Shown in pieces: positions 25,094 through 32,317 of a stretch of 64,000 nt of DNA. The stretch is from positions 2,170,001 through 2,234,000 of the forward strand of contig OZ241910.1 of the NCBI GenBank assembly GCA_965203755.1. Reading direction: 5' to 3'. Numbering within the stretch: the stretch's first letter is position 1; each line of letters begins with the position of its first letter. Under the pieces are notes generated by a model. It saw only the letters and a program-made list of their open reading frames with translations, did no database searches and was not told the DNA's origin. A program made the translations under genes and the position numbers. This DNA is from UBA6055 sp965203755 (GTDB taxonomy: Bacteria > Chloroflexota > Anaerolineae > Aggregatilineales > Phototrophicaceae).

Positions 25094-25124
25094 AAATCCC
25101 TCCCTTCATTTTGGGGAGGGATTT
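25094..25124. repeat. Perfect 11-bp inverted repeat at the 3' end of hyuB
   Basis: AAATCCCTCCC (25094-25104) and GGGAGGGATTT (25114-25124) form a perfect stem with a 9-base loop. CCCTCCC/GGGAGGG hairpins of this look occur as dispersed repeats in many Chloroflexota-like genomes. The repeat covers the last codons and the stop of hyuB and could end transcription from both sides. Only one copy is seen in this window. Confidence 0.6.
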
Positions 25125-26689
25125 TGGGTTGGGGACGCTTTCCCCCAACCGCCGCCGCCGGGCGTTTCAATCCTTACGCGGTCGCCGGCGTTGATTTGGC
25201 TGGTGTATTTCCCACCGACCCTTTCCGCTTGCCCGCCGCGAATGATGGTGTTGACACCCCGTTCGCCAGCCATGCCGCCGTGGAGGCCCCAGGGCGCGCG
25301 CCGCCGCCGTTCCGAATTGACCGTAATCGTCGCCGGCGCCAAAAATTCATACTCGCGAACCATGCCATCGCCACCGCGGTGTTTGCCAGCCCCGCCGCTG
25401 TGTTCGCGCAGATGATAGCGCCAAACGCGCAGGGGCAGGCTAAACTCCAGCGCTTCAACCGGTGTGTTGAGGGTGTTGGTCATGTGACTGTGCCGGCCAG
25501 AGATGCCGTCGCCGCGGCTGGAAGCCCCGTGGCCGCCGCCAACCGTCTCATAATAGACAAACTGCGTTCCGCCGATAAAACCGCCAACGGTGAAATTGTT
25601 CATCGTCCCTTGGGAGGCGGCCGGCATCTTATTCGGCAAAGCCTGCGCCAGCGCGCCCAGCACCGCATCAACCACCCGCTGACCGGTTTCGGTGTTGCCG
25701 ACCGCAACCGCCGCTGGAAACCGCGGGTTCAAGAAACTTCCTGGCGGCGTGATGACCGCGACCGGCTGAAAACAGCCGTGGTTGACGGGAATCTCTTCCT
25801 CTGCCAGCAAGCGCACGCAATACCATGTCGCCGACTGGACAATCGCGCTCACCGCATTGACATTCCCCATGACTTGGGGCGCGCTGCCGGCGAAATCGAC
25901 CGTCATCCGCTTGCCATCCACCCTAAGCGTGACCTGAATCGGGATCTCGAACTCATCTTGCCCATCGCCTTCCAGCGCATCCTGATAGCGATAAACGCCG
26001 TCGGGAATGGCGGCAATGACAGCTTCGGTCATTTTGCGGGCATAATCCAGCAGGGCGGCCGCATGTTCGCCGGCGCGTTCGACGCCATGCTGAACCATCA
26101 TATCGCGCAGACGGCGCTCGCCGACGCGGTGCGCTGCCAGCTGCGCTTCGATATCACCGCGCCGCTCTTCGGGATTACGGCTGTTGGCGATGATGAGCGC
26201 CATGGCGCCGTCGTTCATCCAGCCGCTAAGCTGCAATTTGATGGGCGGAATAATCACCCCCTCCTGATATAGCTCGGTGCTTAGAGGCAATGACCCCGGC
26301 GACATCCCGCCCACATCGGCATGATGGGCTCGGCTGGCGGCGAAATAGCGCAGGTCACCGCCGGCGAACACCGGCGAAATCATGGTGATATCGGGCAGAT
26401 GCGTCCCGCCATGATAAGGATCATTGAGAACCACCACATCGCCGGGGAAGAACTCCTCGAATTCCGCGACGGCGGCGGCGACGGAGGCCGGCATGCTGCC
26501 CAGATGCACCGGAATATGCGCCGCTTGGGCAACCATACGCGCTTGGGCATCAAACACAGCGCAGCTAAAATCCAGCCGCTCGCGGATATTGGGGCTAAAA
26601 CTGGCGCGGCGCAGGGTTACGCCCATCTCTTCGGCGACGGCGGCGAACAGATTCTTGAAAACTTCCAGGCTAATGGCGTCTACCGGCAT
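25106..26689 (-). CDS. hyuB: Hydantoinase/oxoprolinase family protein, B subunit
   Basis: A 527-residue member of the HyuB family. It begins with LEVFKNLFAAVAEEMGVTLRRASFSPNIRERLDFSCAVFD (about 8-47), followed by QAAHIPVHLGSM and GDVVVLNDPYHGGTHLPDITM (about 83-103), the latter a family hallmark. GGGHGASSRGDGISG and the terminal glycine-rich ETPGGGGWG are also diagnostic. It acts with the A subunit in ATP-dependent hydrolysis or carboxylation. The final dozen residues (KASPTQNPSPK) are encoded by an inverted repeat, so the C-terminus has probably been extended by repeat DNA. It is read in the same direction as hyuA but separated from it by 725 bases holding the opposed hsp20 gene. Confidence 0.92.
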   Translation of the reverse strand: MPVDAISLEVFKNLFAAVAEEMGVTLRRASFSPNIRERLDFSCAVFDAQARMVAQAAHIPVHLGSMPASVAAAVAEFEEFFPGDVVVLNDPYHGGTHLPDITMISPVFAGGDLRYFAASRAHHADVGGMSPGSLPLSTELYQEGVIIPPIKLQLSGWMNDGAMALIIANSRNPEERRGDIEAQLAAHRVGERRLRDMMVQHGVERAGEHAAALLDYARKMTEAVIAAIPDGVYRYQDALEGDGQDEFEIPIQVTLRVDGKRMTVDFAGSAPQVMGNVNAVSAIVQSATWYCVRLLAEEEIPVNHGCFQPVAVITPPGSFLNPRFPAAVAVGNTETGQRVVDAVLGALAQALPNKMPAASQGTMNNFTVGGFIGGTQFVYYETVGGGHGASSRGDGISGRHSHMTNTLNTPVEALEFSLPLRVWRYHLREHSGGAGKHRGGDGMVREYEFLAPATITVNSERRRRAPWGLHGGMAGERGVNTIIRGGQAERVGGKYTSQINAGDRVRIETPGGGGWGKASPTQNPSPK

Positions 26690-27126
26690 TTTGTCCAGCT
26701 TCTCCGACTTGCTGTCTCCTCAAACTTATCACAAATATAGCGCGATGCAAAGTTTGGCCGCTAATAATAAAGCAGAAGTCTTATGATGAACCTATTTGAA
26801 CCATAAAAGACCCTTATAACCGATAAAAGCGCATGGGCGCGCCAATCATCTGAACAAAGTCTCGGTTTGCGCTGCTCTGATGCTGAAAATACCGCTCGCC
26901 TCGTCCCCTAATTTTTATATCCTCAAAGAGTATCATAGAACAATCTGCGAAAGGCGACCAAAAGGCCGTCGTTTGGATGTGATTGTTCTGCCTGCCCTTA
27001 TATCGCGCTTACATTGTCAGGCGAATGGCGATATAATAAAGTGATTCCGCGATTGTTGCAGCATCAGCCGGACGCATTTTTCGGACTGCTGCAAGCGGGC
27101 AGCCAATGTGTTAGAACAGGACGGTG
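26690..27126. other. Divergent intergenic region between hyuB and frr
   Basis: About 435 bases between divergent genes. It contains a perfect -10 TATAAT at 27032-27037 for frr with only a weak -35 (TTACAT at 27009-27014, 17-base spacing), and a leader hairpin at 27056-27094. The hyuB side is AT-rich (GCTATATTTGTGAT near 26740) and may hold its promoter. I see no gene or RNA match in the central part. Confidence 0.5.
27056..27094 (+). other. Hairpin in the frr 5' leader
   Basis: TTGCAGCA (27056-27063) pairs perfectly with TGCTGCAA (27087-27094), and CCG pairs with CGG inside. It lies after the putative -10 and 30 bases before the frr start, so it would be transcribed. It has no T-run and may affect leader stability; no known riboregulator is recognised. 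Confidence 0.4.
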
Positions 27127-27687
27127 ATGATGATTGACGACGTATTAGACGAAGCAAGACACAAGATGAACTCAACCCTGTCGGTCTTTCAGGAAGATTT
27201 AAGCCGAATGCGGAGCGGGCGCGCCAGCACCGCCCTGGTCAATCGGCTGATGGTCGAATATTACGGACAGGATACAGAATTGCGCCAGCTGGCAAGCATT
27301 TCGACCCCAGAAGCGATGCAAATACTGATTCGCCCCTATGATAAAGCGGCGGTGAAGAGCATCGAAAAAGCGATCCAAATGTCGGACATCGGGGTGAACC
27401 CCAACGTGGATGGCGAAAATATCCGCCTGAATATGCCCGCCTTAACCCGAGAGCGCCGCCGCGAGCTGGTCAGATTCCTGAACCGCCGCACGGAAGAGGC
27501 GCGGGTTGCCGTTCGCAATATCCGACGTTCCGCCAACAGCGATTTGCAGGAGTTCGAGAAAGAGAAGATCATCTCCGAAGACAACCGCAAGCGGGGCGAA
27601 AATGAAGTGCAGAAATTGACCGACTCGTTTATCAAAAAAATAGACGGCTTGGGCGCTGGCAAAGAGAAGGATATTATGGAAGTCTAA
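27127..27687 (+). CDS. frr: Ribosome recycling factor
   Basis: A 186-residue protein with the full RRF pattern: the helical domain I start (DEARHKMNSTLSVFQEDLSRMRSGRAST), domain II (VEYYGQDTELRQLASISTPEAMQILIRPYD) and the terminal helix (LTRERRRELVRFLNRRTEEARVAVRNIRR, then DSFIKKIDGL). With EF-G it splits post-termination ribosomes. Start choice is between GTG 27124, ATG 27127 and ATG 27130; ATG 27127 is given because CAGGA lies at a suitable distance. It precedes uppS, the usual bacterial order, but pyrH and tsf are not upstream here. Confidence 0.96.
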   Translation: MMIDDVLDEARHKMNSTLSVFQEDLSRMRSGRASTALVNRLMVEYYGQDTELRQLASISTPEAMQILIRPYDKAAVKSIEKAIQMSDIGVNPNVDGENIRLNMPALTRERRRELVRFLNRRTEEARVAVRNIRRSANSDLQEFEKEKIISEDNRKRGENEVQKLTDSFIKKIDGLGAGKEKDIMEV

Positions 27688-27802
27688 CCGGCTTGTGTTT
27701 GCCGGCGGCATCATCCGGCGGTAAGGATTTCCCGCCGCCGCTGTGTACGCGATATGGGAGAGACCGCTTAACATCACCCGATTGGGTTCGGGGAGTATAT
27801 TG

Positions 27803-28573
27803 ATGACGATTATGACCAACGAAAATCACCGCCGGCCGCGGCAGCTGCCACCGCTTGAAAAGGTGCCGACCCACGTTGCGATTATTATGGACGGCAACGG
27901 ACGCTGGGCGAAACAGCGAGGTCTGCCGCGTTCGGAAGGGCATCGTCAAGGAACGGAAAATCTGCGGCGCATCATTCGGGCGGCGGTGGAGTTTGGCCTT
28001 AAAGTGATGACCATCTATGCCTTCTCGACGGAAAATTGGTCGCGCCCGCGCCGCGAAGTCATGCTGCTGCTGCGAATCCTGGAGATGGTGATCGACCGCG
28101 AACTCCGCGAACTCCACGATGAGGGGGTGCAAATTCGTCACATCGGTGAATTGGATGGGATTGAACCGCGATTGGCGCGGAAGGTGGTTGAAGCCTGTGA
28201 ATTCACGCGGAACAATCAGCGCCTGATTTTGAATGTCGCCTTTAATTATGGCGGGCGCGACGAAATTGTTCATGCCGTGCAGCATATCGTGCGCGATGGC
28301 ATCGCCGCCGAGCATATTACCGAAGCGACCATCAGCGATTATATCTACACCAGCGATCTGCCCGACCCCGACCTGATTATCCGCACCAGCGGCGAGTTCC
28401 GCTTGAGCAACTTCCTTATTTGGCAGGGGGCTTACAGTGAAATCTATACCACCCAAACCTATTGGCCAGACTTTGACAAAGTTGAATTTCATAAGGCGCT
28501 GATGGAATTTGGCAGTCGGCGGCGGCGCTTTGGCAAGACGGATGAGCAGATCGACGCTGAACCCGACCGCTGA
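27803..28573 (+). CDS. uppS: Isoprenyl transferase (undecaprenyl diphosphate synthase)
   Basis: A 256-residue cis-prenyltransferase that elongates farnesyl diphosphate with isopentenyl diphosphate to the lipid carrier for peptidoglycan and surface glycans. HVAIIMDGNGRWAKQRG (about 24-40) holds the catalytic Asp and the diphosphate-binding Arg; GHRQGTENLRRII, FSTENWSRP and the C-terminal DLIIRTSGEFRLSNFLIWQGAYSEIY are all conserved. The ATG at 27803 is preceded by GGGGAG seven bases upstream, so in-frame codons further upstream are not used. It follows frr by 115 bases in the same direction; cdsA, the usual next gene, is absent. Confidence 0.96.
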   Translation: MTIMTNENHRRPRQLPPLEKVPTHVAIIMDGNGRWAKQRGLPRSEGHRQGTENLRRIIRAAVEFGLKVMTIYAFSTENWSRPRREVMLLLRILEMVIDRELRELHDEGVQIRHIGELDGIEPRLARKVVEACEFTRNNQRLILNVAFNYGGRDEIVHAVQHIVRDGIAAEHITEATISDYIYTSDLPDPDLIIRTSGEFRLSNFLIWQGAYSEIYTTQTYWPDFDKVEFHKALMEFGSRRRRFGKTDEQIDAEPDR

Positions 28574-28636
28574 TGCGGCGGCTGAATTTTATCATGAAGA
28601 CACAATGACGCCCGCGGCGCTTCCGGTTTAGCTGTT

Positions 28637-29662
28637 TTAGGCCGGGCTGGCCGTTTCCAATTCGCGGACAGATTTGATGTCAGCCCATCCCATGCCCTGA
28701 CGAACGAGGAAGACAAACCCCACCACAGTCACCGGCAGCGCGACGATGATATGCACAACGACTGCATAAGCTGCGGCGGTGGCCGCCGGAAGCCCGGCGG
28801 CGATTAAAATGGCGCTCGCGACAAATTCATAAACCCCGACTTGCCCGGGAGAGACTGGAATCAAACCGGCCAGATTAACCGTTCCGACAATCAGCAGCGC
28901 CAGCGGGTAGCTCAATTCCAGCCCAAAGGCGAACATGACCACCCAATAGACGATGGCTTCCAATGCCCAGGTCACAAATGAACTGGCGCCGGCGCCGGTG
29001 AGATAAGCCCGGCTCCGCAGACCTCTTAGCCCGGCGATGATGTCCTCGCTAATATCGCCAATGGCTGTTCCTATCTGCTGCGGCAGGATGCTAAGCAGGG
29101 AATGGATAAGCTGCCGCAGGCGGTTTGGCTGTGCCGCCAAAAAAAACAGAACCAGCACGGCGCCGGCGAACAAGGGAGCGGTAACGGCCGCAATCGTCTT
29201 GACCTGGGCCGATTGCACATCGGTCAGCAAGAGGCCAAGCAGGACAAATGACAGCATGACCAAGCCGTCAAAGACGCGTTCGACGAGGATGGTTGCGCTG
29301 GCGCGGGCGAATGGAACTTGATGATTGCGATGCAAAAGATAGGCGCGCAAAGCTTCCCCGGCGCGCAATGGATATACGGTGTTGCCCATATAACCAATGG
29401 TCACAATCCGAATCAGTGAATGCAGAGGTATCCGCTGCGCGGCCCGCAAGAGGAACTGCCAGCGCAGCGCAATGACCGCGACGGCGAGGAAATAAATCAG
29501 GACGGCGATAACCAGCAGCGGCAGATGAAGCTGCCGCAGGTTGTTCAGGAACTGCTCGGGGCGCAAACCCCGAAACGTAAAAAACAGAAGCGCGACGCTG
29601 ACAAGCAAACCGATGCTGATCGCAGTGCGCTTGCTGCGGGAGTTCATAGCCATCCTGTTCAT
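28637..29662 (-). CDS. Flippase-like/LPG synthase-type membrane protein (UPF0104)
   Basis: A protein of about 341 residues with eight or so hydrophobic helices. The family signature is in the middle: IGYMGNTVYPLRAGEALRAYLL, then ASATILVERVFDGLVML, and near the end LAGLIPVSPGQVGVYEFVASAIL. These are the marks of the lysylphosphatidylglycerol synthase transmembrane/AglD-like family (UPF0104), which includes lipid flippases and glycolipid-related proteins. The start is uncertain: ATG codons at 29662, 29653 and 29647 are possible, the last preceded by AGGA. Here it ends convergently with uppS, whose product makes a lipid carrier; a link is possible but not shown. Confidence 0.85.
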   Translation of the reverse strand: MNRMAMNSRSKRTAISIGLLVSVALLFFTFRGLRPEQFLNNLRQLHLPLLVIAVLIYFLAVAVIALRWQFLLRAAQRIPLHSLIRIVTIGYMGNTVYPLRAGEALRAYLLHRNHQVPFARASATILVERVFDGLVMLSFVLLGLLLTDVQSAQVKTIAAVTAPLFAGAVLVLFFLAAQPNRLRQLIHSLLSILPQQIGTAIGDISEDIIAGLRGLRSRAYLTGAGASSFVTWALEAIVYWVVMFAFGLELSYPLALLIVGTVNLAGLIPVSPGQVGVYEFVASAILIAAGLPAATAAAYAVVVHIIVALPVTVVGFVFLVRQGMGWADIKSVRELETASPA

Positions 29663-29728
29663 GCGAGTCTCGTCTCTGGCAATGCGCTGTGCCGGCGGAT
29701 TGCCCAACGCGTTTTGCCGCTGAATCGG

Positions 29729-30862
29729 TCAGACGCCAAGCGGCAGTCCGTCCAATGTCTGCCAAGGCGGCGCATAGTTTAGCCCAAATGTATTGGCAAC
29801 GGCTGGATGCGTGCATTGTCCGGCGAAGGTGTTCAGACCTTTGAGCAAAGCCGGATCCGCTTGCAGCGCCGCGCCGGCCCCCATATTGGCGATCTTCAGC
29901 GCATAGGGCAGGGTAACGTTGGACAATGCCAGGCTGGAAGTCCGCGGAACGGCGCCGGGCATATTGGCGACGCCATAATGCAAAACGCCGTCGATGACAT
30001 AGGTTGGATCGGCATGGGTTGTGACGCGGGTCGTTTCGACGCATCCGCCCTGGTCAACGGCGACATCAACGATGATGCTGTCTTTTGGCATCAGCGACAG
30101 CATGTCGCGGGTGACCAGCATCGGCGCCCGCGCGCCGGCGATCAAGACCGAGCCGATGAGAGCGTCGGCGGTCTGGAGGGCATGGGTGATATTCGCGTGG
30201 CTGGAATACAAAGTGACCAGATTGCCATCCAAGACATCCTCCAGATAGCGCAGGCGGTCAAGATTAATATCGAGCAGGGTGACTCTGGCGCCCATGCCGA
30301 GCGCGATTTTGGCGGCATTGGCGCCGACCGTGCCGGCGCCGAGGATCGCAGCATGAGCGGCGGCGACGCCGGGCACGCCGCCCATCAGTATGCCGCGCCC
30401 GCCCGTGTGTTTTTCCAGATAATGAGATGCCACCTGCGCCGCCATGCGTCCGGCGACTTCGCTCATTGGCTCCAGCAGGGGCAGGCGGCCTTGCGAATCT
30501 TCGACGGTTTCGTAAGCGATGCCCGTCACCCGACTATCGAGCATAGCGCGAGTGAGCTTCTCTTCGGCCGCCAGATGCAAATAGGTGAAGAGGACCAGAT
30601 CAGGCCGCAGATAAGCATATTCGCTGGCTTGCGGCTCTTTGACTTTGATGACCATATCGGCGCGCGACCATACACCGGCGGCCGAGTCAAGGACGATGGC
30701 GCCGGCAGTCATATACTCTTCATCGGGAAAACCGCTGCCGGCCCCGGCACGGCTTTCAACAAAAACCGTATGCCCGCGCCTGACCAATTCGCGCAGGCCG
30801 GCCGGCGAGATGGCGACTCGATATTCGTCGGCTTTGATTTCTTTTGGGATTCCGATATTCAT
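29729..30862 (-). CDS. ald: Alanine dehydrogenase
   Basis: A 377-residue NAD-dependent enzyme that interconverts L-alanine and pyruvate plus ammonia. The start MNIGIPKEIKADEYRVAISPAG carries the family N-terminus with the substrate Arg. KVKEPQASEY holds the catalytic Lys, TYLHLAAE the His, and GVPGVAAAHAAILGAGTVGANAAKIALGMGA (about 162-192) the NAD-binding fold, here GAGTVG. VDVAVDQGGCVETTRVTTHADPTY and GVANMPGAVPRTSSLALSNVTLPY are diagnostic for Ald. It is a single gene between the flippase-like gene (same strand) and a divergent small membrane protein gene. Confidence 0.96.
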   Translation of the reverse strand: MNIGIPKEIKADEYRVAISPAGLRELVRRGHTVFVESRAGAGSGFPDEEYMTAGAIVLDSAAGVWSRADMVIKVKEPQASEYAYLRPDLVLFTYLHLAAEEKLTRAMLDSRVTGIAYETVEDSQGRLPLLEPMSEVAGRMAAQVASHYLEKHTGGRGILMGGVPGVAAAHAAILGAGTVGANAAKIALGMGARVTLLDINLDRLRYLEDVLDGNLVTLYSSHANITHALQTADALIGSVLIAGARAPMLVTRDMLSLMPKDSIIVDVAVDQGGCVETTRVTTHADPTYVIDGVLHYGVANMPGAVPRTSSLALSNVTLPYALKIANMGAGAALQADPALLKGLNTFAGQCTHPAVANTFGLNYAPPWQTLDGLPLGV

Positions 30863-30991
30863 CCGTAGTTCCCTGTACAGTCAGCTTCCATATCATTGTA
30901 CGCGATGCAGGAAAATTGTCCACTGATTTAATACAGATTGTATGAATTTGGATCATTTGCATGACTAGACGTTTCAAATGACCCAATCTGC

Positions 30992-31020
30992 TTGACATGC
31001 CCGGCATGAGGCCATATAGT
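30992..31020 (+). promoter_or_regulatory. Strong housekeeping-type promoter
   Basis: TTGACA (30992-30997) and TATAGT (31015-31020) with a 17-base spacer, 28 bases before the small membrane protein start. The -35 is perfect and the -10 differs at one position from the consensus, the best promoter match in the window outside the rpoB leader. Confidence 0.7.
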
Positions 31021-31048
31021 AAAAGTGATAGCGTTTAAGGATCCGCTG

Positions 31049-31279
31049 ATGAGGGATACAGCATTATGGTTTGCGCTGAACTGTCTGCCAATATGGATCA
31101 TTGTTTTCTATGCGGCGGCTGTCGTCGCCGGGATCATTCATCTCCGTTGTCAGTTTCAGCGCCAGGCTTTGTCGGCAAATGAACTGCTGCTGTGGGTTCT
31201 CTTTGTTGTCTTTGTTCCCTTCGCTGGATTCCTCGCCGTCATTCTCCTTCACAGCCGCGACAAGCCAAAGCGCGAATAA
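31049..31279 (+). CDS. Small PLDc_N-like membrane protein
   Basis: A 76-residue protein with two hydrophobic helices: LPIWIIVFYAAAVVAGIIHL (about 11-30) and LLLWVLFVVFVPFAGFLAVIL (about 46-66), ending in a basic HSRDKPKRE tail. The two-helix layout with a WxxFVxxxPxxGxxxxxL pattern in the second resembles the PLDc_N domain found at the N-terminus of cardiolipin synthases and in stand-alone small proteins. The start ATG 31049 has AAGGA seven bases upstream. A strong promoter lies just upstream and an intrinsic terminator downstream, so it is a self-contained transcription unit. Function unknown. Confidence 0.75.
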   Translation: MRDTALWFALNCLPIWIIVFYAAAVVAGIIHLRCQFQRQALSANELLLWVLFVVFVPFAGFLAVILLHSRDKPKRE

Positions 31280-31305
31280 CCCTGGCGCTTGAAACTGAGA
31301 CAGTG

Positions 31306-31337
31306 AAAATCCCGGTGACCGTTCATCGGGATTTTTT
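31306..31337. terminator. Bidirectional intrinsic terminator
   Basis: A 13-bp stem (AAAATCCCGGTGA with TCATCGGGATTTT, one G-T pair) around a 4-base loop, ending in T6 at 31332-31337 on the plus strand and T4 on the minus strand. It lies between the convergent ends of the small membrane protein gene and the chelatase gene and can serve both. Confidence 0.85.
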
Positions 31338-31348
31338 GATTCGAGATG

Positions 31349-32317
31349 CTAGAACTTGTCCATTTCAGCGCGGACGGTATCGAGCAGGTTTTCGGCGCGG
31401 ATCTGCGCCAGCGTATAGCAGGGCCCGCCCAAGTGATCCGCCAAGCGCTGCGCCAATCCCTGGTCAAAGGCGACATGCTCCATATTGATGGTCACCGTGC
31501 GAATGGCGGCTTCGTGGATTTTGCGGGCAATCGAATGCGCCTCTTCCTGCGGCGAGACCGATTCGCTGATGGAAACATTGCCGGCGCCGTCCGTCAGCAG
31601 AATCATCATCGGCATCACATCGGGATTGAGGTTCTTTTCGCGCATGACAGCTTCATAGGTCAGCAGCAGTCCGGCTGACAGCGGCGTTTTGCCGCCGACC
31701 GGAATATCGGCCATGGCTTCTTTTGCCAGCGCGACCGAATTGGTCGGCGGCAGCACCAGCGAGGCGCGGTCTTTTTGGAAGACGACCAAGCCGACGCGGT
31801 CGCGGCGCTGATAGGCATCCGTCAGCAGCGACATGATGGCGCCTTTGGTCGCCTGCATCCGTTCCGAAACCGCCATGCTCCAAGAGGCGTCGACGGTGAA
31901 CATAATCAGATTGGCGGCTTTGCGGACGCGGACTTTCTCCTGCAGATCAGTTTTTTGCAGGGCGTAAGCCATGCCGGTCGCCTGCTTCTGCGAATCGCGC
32001 TGCTTCTGGAAGGGGGCGGCCGCCCGCAGCGTGGCATCAAAGGCGATATCGCGCGGTTTGTCGCCGGCCTGCCTGGCGCGGACATAACGGCCGCGTTTGC
32101 GGTCGGTGCGGGTGGTGGAGCGCCGTCCAGACTGACGGCGGGTCATTTTATCAAGCTGGGTGTTCAGCTTGCGGGTTTCAAATTCGGCTTTGGATTCAAT
32201 CTGCCGCCCGCCTTCCCACCATCTGGCATCCGAACTGGGGAAAACATCTTGGGGGGCGGCTTCGGTCTGGCCAAGTTCCTGTTCCTGCGGCGCGCCTTCA
32301 TTGCCTAGCGCCTCGCT
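31349..32317 (-). CDS. ChlD/BchD-like C-terminal part (VWA domain), reached by a -1 frameshift
   Basis: This frame encodes an acidic and proline-containing linker (SEALGNEGAPQEQELGQTEA, then DVFPSSDARWWEGGRQIES) and an integrin I/VWA domain with the MIDAS motif DASWSMAVS, the VGGKTPLSAGLLLTYEAV segment and ILLTDGAGN. It is typical of the C-terminal half of Mg-chelatase subunit D or its cobalt-chelatase counterparts. There is no ATG, GTG or TTG in this frame between the A9 run (32325-32317) and ATG 32146, and that ATG has no ribosome binding site and would cut off the linker. A -1 slip on A-AAA-AAA joins it to the upstream AAA+ frame, giving 370+322=692 residues, a normal ChlD size. A lost base in the homopolymer during assembly is the main alternative. 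Confidence 0.8.
   Translation of the reverse strand, partial: SEALGNEGAPQEQELGQTEAAPQDVFPSSDARWWEGGRQIESKAEFETRKLNTQLDKMTRRQSGRRSTTRTDRKRGRYVRARQAGDKPRDIAFDATLRAAAPFQKQRDSQKQATGMAYALQKTDLQEKVRVRKAANLIMFTVDASWSMAVSERMQATKGAIMSLLTDAYQRRDRVGLVVFQKDRASLVLPPTNSVALAKEAMADIPVGGKTPLSAGLLLTYEAVMREKNLNPDVMPMMILLTDGAGNVSISESVSPQEEAHSIARKIHEAAIRTVTINMEHVAFDQGLAQRLADHLGGPCYTLAQIRAENLLDTVRAEMDKF

Noticed and set aside
32173..32301. Reinitiation at the ATG five bases after the chelatase I stop as a way to express the D part
   Set aside because: That ATG (32299) reads a third frame that stops after about 40 codons, so it cannot make the VWA protein.
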